A program made the position numbers and the translations under genes. Under the pieces are notes generated by a model, which worked only from the letters and a program-made list of their open reading frames with translations, did no database searches and was not told the origin of the DNA. Shown here in pieces: positions 1 to 5,628 of a stretch of DNA of 6,469 nt. Positions within the stretch are counted from its first letter, which is position 1, and every line of letters begins with the position of its first letter. The DNA is from Anaerolineae bacterium (GTDB taxonomy: Bacteria; Chloroflexota; Anaerolineae; Aggregatilineales; Aggregatilineaceae): positions 1-6,469 of the forward strand of contig JAFGJA010000400.1 of NCBI GenBank assembly GCA_016929355.1. The letters run 5' to 3'.

Positions 1-225
1 CGGCGCTATGTGATCGGGAATCTGCGCGAACACGATTTGCTCGATCTGTGGCGCGATCCGGCACATACAGCCTTGCGTGAGCGCGTGCGAACGTTCGATT
101 TTGCGCCGTGTACGCTCTGTGATGGCTGCCAATTGTCCGAAGATAACGCGGTGGACTGCTACGGGAATGAGTTTCCGACGTGCGGCGGGTGTCTATGGGC
201 GCAGGGTGTGGTACATTGTCCGTAG
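1..225 (+). CDS. Radical SAM/SPASM-domain protein, C-terminal fragment (5' end outside window)
   Basis: The frame is open from the first base of the window and ends at TAG 223-225, leaving 74 visible residues. It begins with a stretch of the type GNLREHDLLDLWRDP, which is the usual lead-in to the SPASM extension of radical SAM enzymes (GN-L-E--L-EIW----). Seven cysteines follow at visible residues 37, 40, 43, 53, 61, 64 and 73, ending in PTCGGCLWAQGVVHCP. In the SPASM family such cysteines bind auxiliary Fe-S clusters, in enzymes that often modify peptides or act as sulfatase-maturase-like proteins. The radical SAM core with its CxxxCxxC motif would lie upstream and is not seen, so substrate and exact function cannot be given. 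The GTG at 10 is an internal codon, not a start. The protein is probably cytoplasmic. The gene ends 29 bases before the WD40 gene, with no hairpin terminator between them. Confidence 0.8.
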   Translation, partial: RRYVIGNLREHDLLDLWRDPAHTALRERVRTFDFAPCTLCDGCQLSEDNAVDCYGNEFPTCGGCLWAQGVVHCP

Positions 226-241
226 TGACACCCTAAATACT

Positions 242-251
242 GAGGAAAAGG
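242..251 (+). promoter_or_regulatory. Ribosome binding site of the WD40 gene, supports a TTG start
   Basis: The purine-rich run GAGGAAAAGG lies just ahead of the TTG at 255. This spacing supports TTG as the start codon. The TTG is followed at once by a Lys/Arg-containing signal-peptide N-terminus, which also favours this start over internal ATGs. Confidence 0.55.
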
Positions 252-254
252 GCA

Positions 255-1205
255 TTGGTTATCAAAAGAATAATCCTAGTTGTATGCGGTTTAATGTGCG
301 TATTTGTTACATTATCGCCCTTTCCCGCCACCGCACAGATAGACACCGATGATTCGGTGTACGCTGTTGCATGGCATCCGATGGGAACGTATTTTGCTAC
401 AGGGCATAAAGACAGAACCGTTAAAATCTGGAACGCTCAGACACACGATCTCGTAAACACGTTTGTCCTGGTCGAAGGCATTTATTATATACCTATGGTA
501 ACTTCGCTGGATTGGAGTCCTGATGGCGAAAAACTCGCGGTCAGTGCGACATATTTTGGTGGCACAGGTTCATCCGTATGGATTCTAGATGCTGAAACCG
601 GGCAGATCGAAGGCGAATTTGACGGCGGACATTTGGTTAACTCGGTTGCCTGGAGTCCTGATGGTTCTACGCTGGCTTTTGGGCGGAATATTGGGAAAAC
701 CAGTTCTGTTGCCCATAATTGGGTGAAGCTTGTTGATATTGAAACCAATCAGGTCAGCACTGCATTTGAGTGGGGGTGGGGAATGGTCACATCCATAGCC
801 TGGAACCCAGAGGGGAATCGTTTAGCCGCGTCCTATAGTCATGACGAACAAGTGTCTATTTATGCTGCTCCTGAAGCGTGGGCATTTGTCTGGGATGTTG
901 ATTCTCAAGAGACCCTATTCACTCTGGCAGGGCATAGCGGTTTTGTTTCATCTGTTGATTGGAATTGGGATGGGAGCAAAATCGCAACAGCCGATCATGG
1001 GGATTCTATTTTCATGTGGGATGGAATGACCGGGCAGCTACACACAACTTTGCCAATCCCTAATGCATCTTATGTTATTTGGCATCCGAGTCGGGATTTT
1101 TTGGCTGTGGGAGGGTATAAAATCATTCAAATCTGGGATGTCATTAAGGGCAAAGAAGTCTATAGTCTGGATATTTCTGATTACGATATAAACGACATGG
1201 CATAG
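255..1205 (+). CDS. Exported WD40-repeat beta-propeller protein, ended early by an in-frame TAG
   Basis: The open frame starts at TTG 255 and codes for 316 residues. Residues 1-27 look like a Sec signal peptide: M-V-I-K-R, a hydrophobic core, then an A-T-A cleavage site before QID. There is no lipobox, so the product is probably released or periplasm-like rather than a lipoprotein. The rest is WD40 repeats, with strands of the type VxSVAWSPDGSxLA followed by VxIWD. The signature tryptophan falls at residues 40, 87, 133, 183, 236 and 276, giving six blades of about 40-53 residues. The seventh blade starts (DYDINDMA) and is cut by TAG at the tryptophan position. WD40 propellers are binding scaffolds; no catalytic domain or partner is visible, so the role is unknown. 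The gene is visibly more AT-rich than the nuclease and phosphatase genes downstream, which may mean transfer or weaker selection. Confidence is high for the fold and low for function. Confidence 0.85.
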   Translation: MVIKRIILVVCGLMCVFVTLSPFPATAQIDTDDSVYAVAWHPMGTYFATGHKDRTVKIWNAQTHDLVNTFVLVEGIYYIPMVTSLDWSPDGEKLAVSATYFGGTGSSVWILDAETGQIEGEFDGGHLVNSVAWSPDGSTLAFGRNIGKTSSVAHNWVKLVDIETNQVSTAFEWGWGMVTSIAWNPEGNRLAASYSHDEQVSIYAAPEAWAFVWDVDSQETLFTLAGHSGFVSSVDWNWDGSKIATADHGDSIFMWDGMTGQLHTTLPIPNASYVIWHPSRDFLAVGGYKIIQIWDVIKGKEVYSLDISDYDINDMA

Positions 1206-1295
1206 AGTCCTGATGGCAGCAAATTGTTATTTGGCAGTTTGTTTATGAATGAAGCCCAGATTATCGAGATTCCCGAATCAGTGTTCACGGAATAG
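1203..1295 (+). pseudogene. Severed blade 7 of the WD40 protein, in frame after the TAG
   Basis: Reading on in the same frame past TAG 1203-1205 gives 29 more codons, SPDGSKLLFGSLF... to ...ESVFTE, before the next stop, TAG 1293-1295. These complete the seventh WD40 blade. With Trp at the stop position, the joined text is AWSPDGSKLL, matching AWSPDGSTLA and DWSPDGEKLA in earlier blades. A full gene of 346 codons (255-1292) would make a closed seven-bladed propeller. One G-to-A change at 1204 (TGG to TAG) explains the break, and no other stop or frameshift is present. It may be a recent inactivation, a strain polymorphism or a sequencing error. Stop-codon reassignment is unlikely because neighbouring genes (1-225, 5629-6468) also end in TAG. 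Confidence 0.75.
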
Positions 1296-1307
1296 AGAGA
1301 ATTTAAA

Positions 1308-1342
1308 AGCTAACTGCTAATCGCTGAAAGCTGAGAGCTAAA
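1308..1342 (+). repeat. Five tandem 7-base units, consensus NGCTRAN, ahead of the nuclease gene
   Basis: Five consecutive heptamers fit NGCTRAN, starting at 1308, 1315, 1322, 1329 and 1336. The array ends two bases before the ATG at 1345. Each unit carries TAA or TGA at its positions 4-6. Because seven is not a multiple of three, these stops (1311, 1318, 1325, 1332, 1339) fall in all three forward frames. Short tandem heptamers are known from intergenic regions of several bacterial phyla. The only Shine-Dalgarno-like sequence for the nuclease gene, GAGAG at 1333-1337, lies inside the array. Function is unknown. Confidence 0.7.
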
Positions 1343-1344
1343 CC

Positions 1345-2589
1345 ATGACCGAACCAATCCGCGTATTGCATTTTGCCGATGTGCATATCGGTATGGAAAA
1401 CTACGGGCGCACCGATCCGCGAACGGGCGTGAGCACGCGCGTGCTCGATTTTTTGCGGCGTATGGACGAGATGATCGCCTATGCGCGCGAGCATGACGTG
1501 GACCTCGCTATCTTTGCGGGCGATGCGTTCAAGACGCGCAATCCGACGCCGACGTTTGCGCGCGAATTTGCCTTTCGGATTCAGGATTTGGCGGAATTGT
1601 GCCCGGTGGTCTTGCTGCTCGGTAATCACGATCTGCCCGCGATTGAGCGCCGCGCCTCAAGCATCGAAATTTACGAGACATTGCGCGTACCGAATGTGAC
1701 GCTAGGGGCGAATTACGAACTGCACGAGATCGCAACCAAGCGCGGGCCGGTGGTCGTCGGGACTGCGCCCTACCCTATGCGGCATCACCTGCTGCACGAA
1801 GAAGATATGCCCCATAATCGCACGATTGCTGAGATCGACGCCAAGCTGGAAGATGCGCTGACGGATCGCCTGCTGCAACTCACTGAGGAAGCCGCCCAAT
1901 ACGACATGCCGCGCATCCTGACCGGGCACTTTAGCGTATCCGGCGCGGAATTCGGCAGCGAGCGATCCGTGATGTTGGGGCGCGACGTGACCGTGCTGCT
2001 GAGTACGCTCGATTCGCCCGTGTGGGATTACGTCGCGTTGGGGCACATTCACCAGCACCAATGCCTGACGTTGGGCCGCGCCGACGCGCCCCCCGTGATC
2101 TACAGTGGCAGCCTGGAACGAATCGATTTTGGCGAAGAAGCGGATCGGAAAGGCTTCGTCTGGGCGGAGATCGAACGCGGGCGCACCGATTGGCGCTTCA
2201 TTGAAGTGGACTGCCGCCCGTTTGTGACACTGCGCGTGGATGTGCGCGGCGCAGGCAATCCGACGCACACCGTCCTCGACGCGATCAAAAAGCACGATCT
2301 GCGCGAGGCAGTCGTGCGGGTGATTGTTACCGCCGATCCCGAAGCGGATTTGCTGTTCCAGGAGCGGGATGTGTTTTACGCGCTGCGCGAGGCAGACGCG
2401 AATCACGTCGCGGCGATTGTGCGCAATGTGGAACGTCCCGCGCGGCTGCGTCTTGGCACAAACCCGGAAGGGTTAACGCCGGATCAACTGCTAGAACGTT
2501 ATCTCAGCAGCAAGGAAATCCCATTTGAGCGGATCGAAGTGCTGTTGGATCATGCGCGGCAGCTTTTTGAGGCTGACACGCTGGACTAA
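1345..2589 (+). CDS. Mre11/SbcD-family DNA repair metallophosphoesterase (nuclease)
   Basis: This 414-residue protein has all the phosphoesterase motifs of the SbcD/Mre11 nucleases: DVHIG (Asp12, His14), GD (Asp60), GNHD (Asn94, His95), GHFS (His195) and GHIH (His234, His236). These would hold two metal ions, typically Mn2+, for exo- and endonuclease cleavage of DNA ends or hairpins. SGSLERIDFGEE (254-265) is the usual strand after the catalytic core. Residues from about 285 to 414 form the capping and C-terminal region, with a helical tail that in the family contacts the SbcC/Rad50 ATPase. Motif II is followed by AFK rather than the common LFD; the metal ligand itself is kept. No sbcC gene follows, which is unusual because the two are mostly adjacent, so it may work with a distant partner or be a YhaO-like stand-alone member. 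The ATG at 1345 is chosen because the motif I strand (IRVLHFADVH) begins right after it. It is probably cytoplasmic and shares an operon with the phosphatase gene 22 bases downstream. Confidence 0.9.
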   Translation: MTEPIRVLHFADVHIGMENYGRTDPRTGVSTRVLDFLRRMDEMIAYAREHDVDLAIFAGDAFKTRNPTPTFAREFAFRIQDLAELCPVVLLLGNHDLPAIERRASSIEIYETLRVPNVTLGANYELHEIATKRGPVVVGTAPYPMRHHLLHEEDMPHNRTIAEIDAKLEDALTDRLLQLTEEAAQYDMPRILTGHFSVSGAEFGSERSVMLGRDVTVLLSTLDSPVWDYVALGHIHQHQCLTLGRADAPPVIYSGSLERIDFGEEADRKGFVWAEIERGRTDWRFIEVDCRPFVTLRVDVRGAGNPTHTVLDAIKKHDLREAVVRVIVTADPEADLLFQERDVFYALREADANHVAAIVRNVERPARLRLGTNPEGLTPDQLLERYLSSKEIPFERIEVLLDHARQLFEADTLD

Positions 2590-2597
2590 GATTAGCC

Positions 2598-2605
2598 GAG
2601 AAGGG
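2598..2605 (+). promoter_or_regulatory. Ribosome binding site of the phosphatase gene, decides the start
   Basis: GAGAAGGG ends six bases before the ATG at 2612. It supports that start over the in-frame upstream ATG at 2525, which lies inside the nuclease gene and would add 29 residues without family similarity. Confidence 0.65.
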
Positions 2606-2611
2606 AATCGC

Positions 2612-3328
2612 ATGGCAGAAGATCGACGTTTAACGTGGGATAACTGCACCAATGTGCGCGATCTCGGCGGGTTAAAAACCCGCGACGGGCACGTCACGCG
2701 CCGGGGAGCAGTTGTACGTTCGGATCACCCCGCCCGACTTACGGCGGAGGGCTGGTCCGCGCTGCACGCGCACGGCGTGCGGACCATTATTTCGCTAGGA
2801 ACGGAAGGCATGACCGAGGATAAACCCGATACCGCGCCGCGTCCGGGTGACATCACGACAGTGAGCGTCAACATCGAAGATGTGACCGATCATACATCAG
2901 AGTTTGTGCAACGCTGGGGAACAAGTGATCTGTGGTGTACGCCGCTCTACTACCGGGATGCGCTCAAACACTGGCCGGAACGTCATGCAAACGCGCTCAA
3001 GGCTATCGCGCACGCCCAACCGGGCGGGGTTTTGTTTCATTGTGTACGCGGCGTGGATCGCACCGGGATCGTGGCCCTGCTGCTGCTGGCATTAGTCGGC
3101 GTGGAAGCAGATGACATCATTGCCGACTACGAACTCAGCGTTGATCCCGAACGCGAAAAACTGCTGGCGGGCGAAAACACAACCACGCGCGAAGTCCTGC
3201 TGAATACCCTGGCCGCGCTCGACGTGGAAACCTACCTGCGCAAAGGGGGCATGAGTCAGGCCGATCTGGATGCGCTGCGCGCCCGCTTCCTCGAATCATC
3301 CGGCGCAGAAGATACAGAAAATGCATAA
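2612..3328 (+). CDS. Tyrosine/dual-specificity protein phosphatase, Y_phosphatase3 (LipA-like) type
   Basis: The gene codes for 238 residues. The N-terminus WDNCTNVRDLGGL...GHVTRRGAVVRSD (9-38) is the typical opening of the bacterial Y_phosphatase3 family (N-RDLGG------G--RRG---RSD). The cysteine phosphatase loop HCVRGVDRTG lies at 143-152, with nucleophile Cys144 and phosphate-binding Arg150, matching HCxxGxDRTG. A helix rich in Leu follows at 153-164, as expected after the P-loop. Family members remove phosphate from phosphotyrosine, or from Ser/Thr or phosphoinositides in some cases; the substrate here cannot be told. No signal peptide or membrane segment is seen, so it is probably cytoplasmic. 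The 22-base gap and clear ribosome binding site suggest co-transcription with the nuclease gene, but a functional link between DNA end processing and dephosphorylation is only a guess. The stop is TAA 3326-3328. Confidence 0.88.
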   Translation: MAEDRRLTWDNCTNVRDLGGLKTRDGHVTRRGAVVRSDHPARLTAEGWSALHAHGVRTIISLGTEGMTEDKPDTAPRPGDITTVSVNIEDVTDHTSEFVQRWGTSDLWCTPLYYRDALKHWPERHANALKAIAHAQPGGVLFHCVRGVDRTGIVALLLLALVGVEADDIIADYELSVDPEREKLLAGENTTTREVLLNTLAALDVETYLRKGGMSQADLDALRARFLESSGAEDTENA

Positions 3329-3333
3329 AAGAG

Positions 3334-3399
3334 TCTTGCCCCACTTTTTAACAAACCGTGTTAGAGGGGTAGTTTTCACGATTCGCAAGTGGGGCAAGA
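3334..3399. terminator. Perfect 13-base inverted repeat between convergent genes, possible bidirectional terminator
   Basis: TCTTGCCCCACTT (3334-3346) is the exact reverse complement of AAGTGGGGCAAGA (3387-3399), separated by 40 bases. Inside the loop a shorter imperfect stem is possible (AACCGTG about 3354-3360 with CACGATT about 3377-3383, one mismatch). It sits six bases after the phosphatase stop and 23 bases beyond the end of the minus-strand permease gene. T-rich stretches follow on both sides: TTTT at 3327-3330 read on the minus strand and ATTATTTT near 3404-3411 on the plus strand. Position and symmetry suit a bidirectional terminator, but the loop is long for an intrinsic one. A small inverted-repeat element (MITE-like) is the alternative; no clear target duplication flanks it. 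Confidence 0.5.
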
Positions 3400-3421
3400 T
3401 AACATTATTTTGGAATAAGGC

Positions 3422-4324
3422 TTAGCCCTTAACCGCACCCGCCGTCAGACCGGCGGTGACAAACCGTTCCAGCAAGAGATAGATCAAGATCACAGGGACG
3501 GTGATCACCAGTGAACCGGCCATCAGGTAGGAAATATCCACTTCTTGCGCTTTGGTGAGTTGTTGCAAGCCCAGGGGCAAGGTCCAGTTATCCGGCTGAT
3601 CGAGCAAAAAGAGCAGCGCGTACAAAAATTCATTCCAGGCAATCATCCACACGTAAAGCGCCACCGTCACAATCGCCGGCAGCGAGAGCGGAATCGTCAC
3701 GCGGACAATCGCCTGTAAGCGCGTGCAGCCATCGATCAAAGCCGCTTCTTCCAAATCTTTGGGGATCGTCGCAAAATAACTGCGCAGCATATAGAGCGAC
3801 ACCGGCAGCGTGGCCGACATATAGATCAGGACCATCCCCGATACTTTGCCGCGCAACCCGATCTTGGTATAGACAACAAATAGCGGGATCGAAATCACCA
3901 CCGCCGGGAACATATACACCAGCAAAATTCCCGTACTCATCACATTTTTCAGCTTAAATTCCAACCGGGTCGCCGCATACGCGCCGGGAATGGAGATCAC
4001 CAGCGTCAGCAGCACCGTCAAAAACGAGAGGATCAGGCTGTTCTGAACGTACTTCTTAAAATTGTAATCTTCCCAGACCGCTTGAAACGTATTGGGCAAT
4101 TCCTGCCACTGGTCAGCCGTCGGGATCAGGCGGGTGGGATGCACGGCTATATCCTGGTAGGGACGCGCAGCCATATTCACCATCCAATAGAAGGGGAAGG
4201 CCGTGATCACCAGGAAGAAGATCAGGAACATGATGCGCAATACGCGCGCGATAAAGGTTTCAAAATTTTCGCGGCTGGCAAAAATACCGTTCGCTGGTGT
4301 CACTGTTTGGGCTTGACTGGTCAT
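3422..4324 (-). CDS. ABC sugar transporter permease, MalG-type (CUT1)
   Basis: This 300-residue inner-membrane protein has about six hydrophobic segments, near residues 28-50, 95-118, 130-152, 160-184, 213-240 and 267-286. The cytoplasmic EAA loop reads EEAALIDGCTRLQ...IPLSLP: Glu193-Ala-Ala, Gly199, then I-P-L-S-L-P at 211-216. This loop docks onto the transporter ATPase. The C-terminus ERFVTAGLTAGAVKG is a hallmark of MalG-like permeases of carbohydrate importers. With the MalF-like partner it should form the membrane channel that takes sugar from the binding protein coded upstream. The ATG at 4324 is preceded at a good distance by GAGGAGGAG, and the gap to the upstream gene is five bases, so the two permeases are translationally coupled. 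No ATPase gene follows; CUT1 systems often share an MsmX-type ATPase coded elsewhere. The sugar transported cannot be told. Confidence 0.93.
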   Translation of the reverse strand: MTSQAQTVTPANGIFASRENFETFIARVLRIMFLIFFLVITAFPFYWMVNMAARPYQDIAVHPTRLIPTADQWQELPNTFQAVWEDYNFKKYVQNSLILSFLTVLLTLVISIPGAYAATRLEFKLKNVMSTGILLVYMFPAVVISIPLFVVYTKIGLRGKVSGMVLIYMSATLPVSLYMLRSYFATIPKDLEEAALIDGCTRLQAIVRVTIPLSLPAIVTVALYVWMIAWNEFLYALLFLLDQPDNWTLPLGLQQLTKAQEVDISYLMAGSLVITVPVILIYLLLERFVTAGLTAGAVKG

Positions 4325-4329
4325 GATGC

Positions 4330-5508
4330 TTACTCCTCCTCAACCAAGAACCACTTGAAGTAGATACCAACGAGTAGGAGCAGCACCGCCGCCATGATCA
4401 ACGCCACCGCCGACGATGCCCCGATATTTTTCCGCGCAAACAACCAGTTATAAATTTGGACCGGCAATACTTCCGTATTGGCCGCGCCACCATTCAGCAA
4501 GAAAATATCTTCAAATTTGTTAAAGGTCCAGATAAACCGCAGCAAAAACAGCGTCCCAAACACCGAACGTAACTGCGGGAGCGTAATATAAAGTAAGCGT
4601 TGGCTGGGTACGGCCCCATCCACTTGCGCCGCTTCATAGAGTTCCTCCGGCATCGCCTGGATGCGCGCCAGAATAAACAGGAATGCAAAGGGGAAATAGC
4701 GCCACGCCTGAAACGCGATCACCGCCGCCAGCGCCCACCCTTGCGTGGTCAGAAAATCGGTGCGCGTGCCGCCCGCATCTGCGATCAGTTCGTTCACGAA
4801 GCCTAAGCGTGCATTCAACATCTGCTGCCAAATCAGCGCGACAGCCACCACCGGGGCAATATAGGGGAACAAGAGGATGCCGCGATACACACCACGTCCG
4901 GGGAATTTGTCTTTGACGATCAGCGCCGCGATGAGGCCCATCACAATGGCGATCAAACTACCCACAAAGGTATAAAACAGCGAAATGCGCAGCAGATACC
5001 AGAAGCGCCCGCGCCGCGCGTTGATCACGCGATCAAAGTTGTCGAGTGACAGATCATCCAGGCTGAACAGGTCCACGCTCTGCAAATTGCGCAAGGTGAT
5101 AGGCCGGAACGCAAACAGCACATTCCAGATCATGGGAATGACAACAATCGCCATAACGATCAAGAAAGTCGGCAGCAGCATCCCATAGGCCAGATCAGCC
5201 ACACTCTGGCGGATCGAAGCGGTCTGGTTGTATGTGCCGCGTGGAATGAAGAAACTGAGCACAATCGCCCACAACCACAGAAACAAGGCGTTGTTGAAAA
5301 TTTCTTCCGGTTCCAGGCTTTCCATCCCGGCAAACATGACGCCTAGCCCGATGCCGGTGATCATGCCCAAACGCGCGCCCATACGGGGGTTGTGGTTGCG
5401 GCTGTAGAACATATAGAAGCCCGGCAGACCGCCAATGATCGCCCACAGCGCAACATACAAAATCAGTTGCAGAATACTAAAATCAAAAATATCCAGATAG
5501 GAAGACAT
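4330..5508 (-). CDS. ABC sugar transporter permease, MalF-type, with an N-terminal membrane extension
   Basis: From ATG 5508 the protein has 392 residues. The C-terminal 285 or so are a standard MalF/UgpA-type permease: first helix about 110-135, then helices near 172-198, 207-231, 257-282, 316-330 and 365-387. The EAA loop EELYEAAQVDGAVPSQR...ITLPQL has Glu292-Ala-Ala, Gly298 and Leu-Pro at 310-311. Ahead of this is an extra region, residues 1-100, with about three hydrophobic segments (12-33, 46-61, 72-88) that the usual 290-320-residue permeases lack. Start choice: GGGGGTG at 5515-5521 (minus strand) gives a ribosome binding site six bases from this ATG. The upstream in-frame ATG at 5601 would translate the intergenic palindrome and is not credible. 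It pairs with the MalG-like protein to import a sugar supplied by the binding protein; the substrate is unknown. Confidence 0.9.
   Translation of the reverse strand: MSSYLDIFDFSILQLILYVALWAIIGGLPGFYMFYSRNHNPRMGARLGMITGIGLGVMFAGMESLEPEEIFNNALFLWLWAIVLSFFIPRGTYNQTASIRQSVADLAYGMLLPTFLIVMAIVVIPMIWNVLFAFRPITLRNLQSVDLFSLDDLSLDNFDRVINARRGRFWYLLRISLFYTFVGSLIAIVMGLIAALIVKDKFPGRGVYRGILLFPYIAPVVAVALIWQQMLNARLGFVNELIADAGGTRTDFLTTQGWALAAVIAFQAWRYFPFAFLFILARIQAMPEELYEAAQVDGAVPSQRLLYITLPQLRSVFGTLFLLRFIWTFNKFEDIFLLNGGAANTEVLPVQIYNWLFARKNIGASSAVALIMAAVLLLLVGIYFKWFLVEEE
4333..4341 (-). promoter_or_regulatory. Shine-Dalgarno of the MalG-type gene, formed by the last codons of the MalF-type gene
   Basis: Read on the minus strand, GAGGAGGAG directly precedes TAA and lies eight bases upstream of the ATG at 4324. 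The same bases are the three terminal Glu codons of the upstream permease. This arrangement favours re-initiation by the same ribosomes and a fixed ratio of the two subunits. Confidence 0.75.
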
Positions 5509-5514
5509 ACGGCA

Positions 5515-5521
5515 CACCCCC
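5515..5521 (-). promoter_or_regulatory. Ribosome binding site fixing the MalF-type start at 5508
   Basis: On the minus strand GGGGGTG lies six bases before the ATG. It can pair with the anti-Shine-Dalgarno sequence if one G-U wobble replaces the usual A-U pair. It supports the start at 5508 rather than 5601. Confidence 0.5.
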
Positions 5522-5533
5522 GTATACTCAAAA

Positions 5534-5602
5534 CATGAGTCACCCCCCGCCCCCCTCTCCATTCGGAATAGAGAGGGGGAGACAGGTGTGGGATAACTCA
5601 TG
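5534..5602. repeat. GC-rich palindromic element between binding-protein and permease genes
   Basis: The core is a perfect nine-base stem, CCCCCTCTC (5551-5559) with GAGAGGGGG (5571-5579), closed by an 11-base loop that can add a short ATT/AAT pairing. An outer arm, CATGAGT (5534-5540) with ACTCATG (5596-5602), brackets it, so most of the gap can fold into one long imperfect hairpin. There is no T-run after the stem on the minus strand, so it is a poor intrinsic terminator. Its position between a binding-protein gene and its permease genes is where REP-like hairpins in sugar operons (malE-malF in E. coli) shield the upstream mRNA and lower downstream expression. Similar C-rich/G-rich palindromes are common dispersed repeats in Chloroflexota, from memory and not searched. 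Confidence 0.6.
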
Positions 5603-5628
5603 CTTATTTTTATAGCACTACGAACGAA

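Noticed and set aside
77..352. 91-residue plus-strand frame across the radical SAM end and WD40 start
   Set aside because: It overlaps two supported genes in a different frame and has no recognisable features.
1203..1205. Stop-codon reassignment or programmed read-through of TAG
   Set aside because: TAG ends at least two neighbouring genes normally, including the WD40 gene itself at 1293. No stem-loop or read-through signal is evident after 1205. A point mutation is simpler.
1702..2406. 234-residue open frame on the minus strand
   Set aside because: It is antisense to the clear nuclease gene, lacks recognisable motifs, is rich in His/Gln/Arg as expected from a shadow frame, and has no ribosome binding site that stands out.
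2525..2611. Phosphatase start at ATG 2525
   Set aside because: It overlaps the nuclease gene in another frame and adds no family similarity. The ATG at 2612 has a good Shine-Dalgarno and fits the family N-terminus.
3334..3399. CRISPR-like or phage attachment structure
   Set aside because: There is only one pair of inverted arms, with no direct repeats, spacers, integrase or tRNA gene nearby.
4082..4363. 93-residue open frame on the plus strand
   Set aside because: It is antisense to the MalG-type gene and across the permease junction, with no domain and a composition typical of a shadow frame.
5509..5601. N-terminal extension of the MalF-type gene to the ATG at 5601
   Set aside because: The extra 31 residues (PTPVSPSLFRMERGAGG and so on) are a translation of the intergenic palindrome. 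The ATG at 5508 has its own ribosome binding site and starts a sensible membrane protein.
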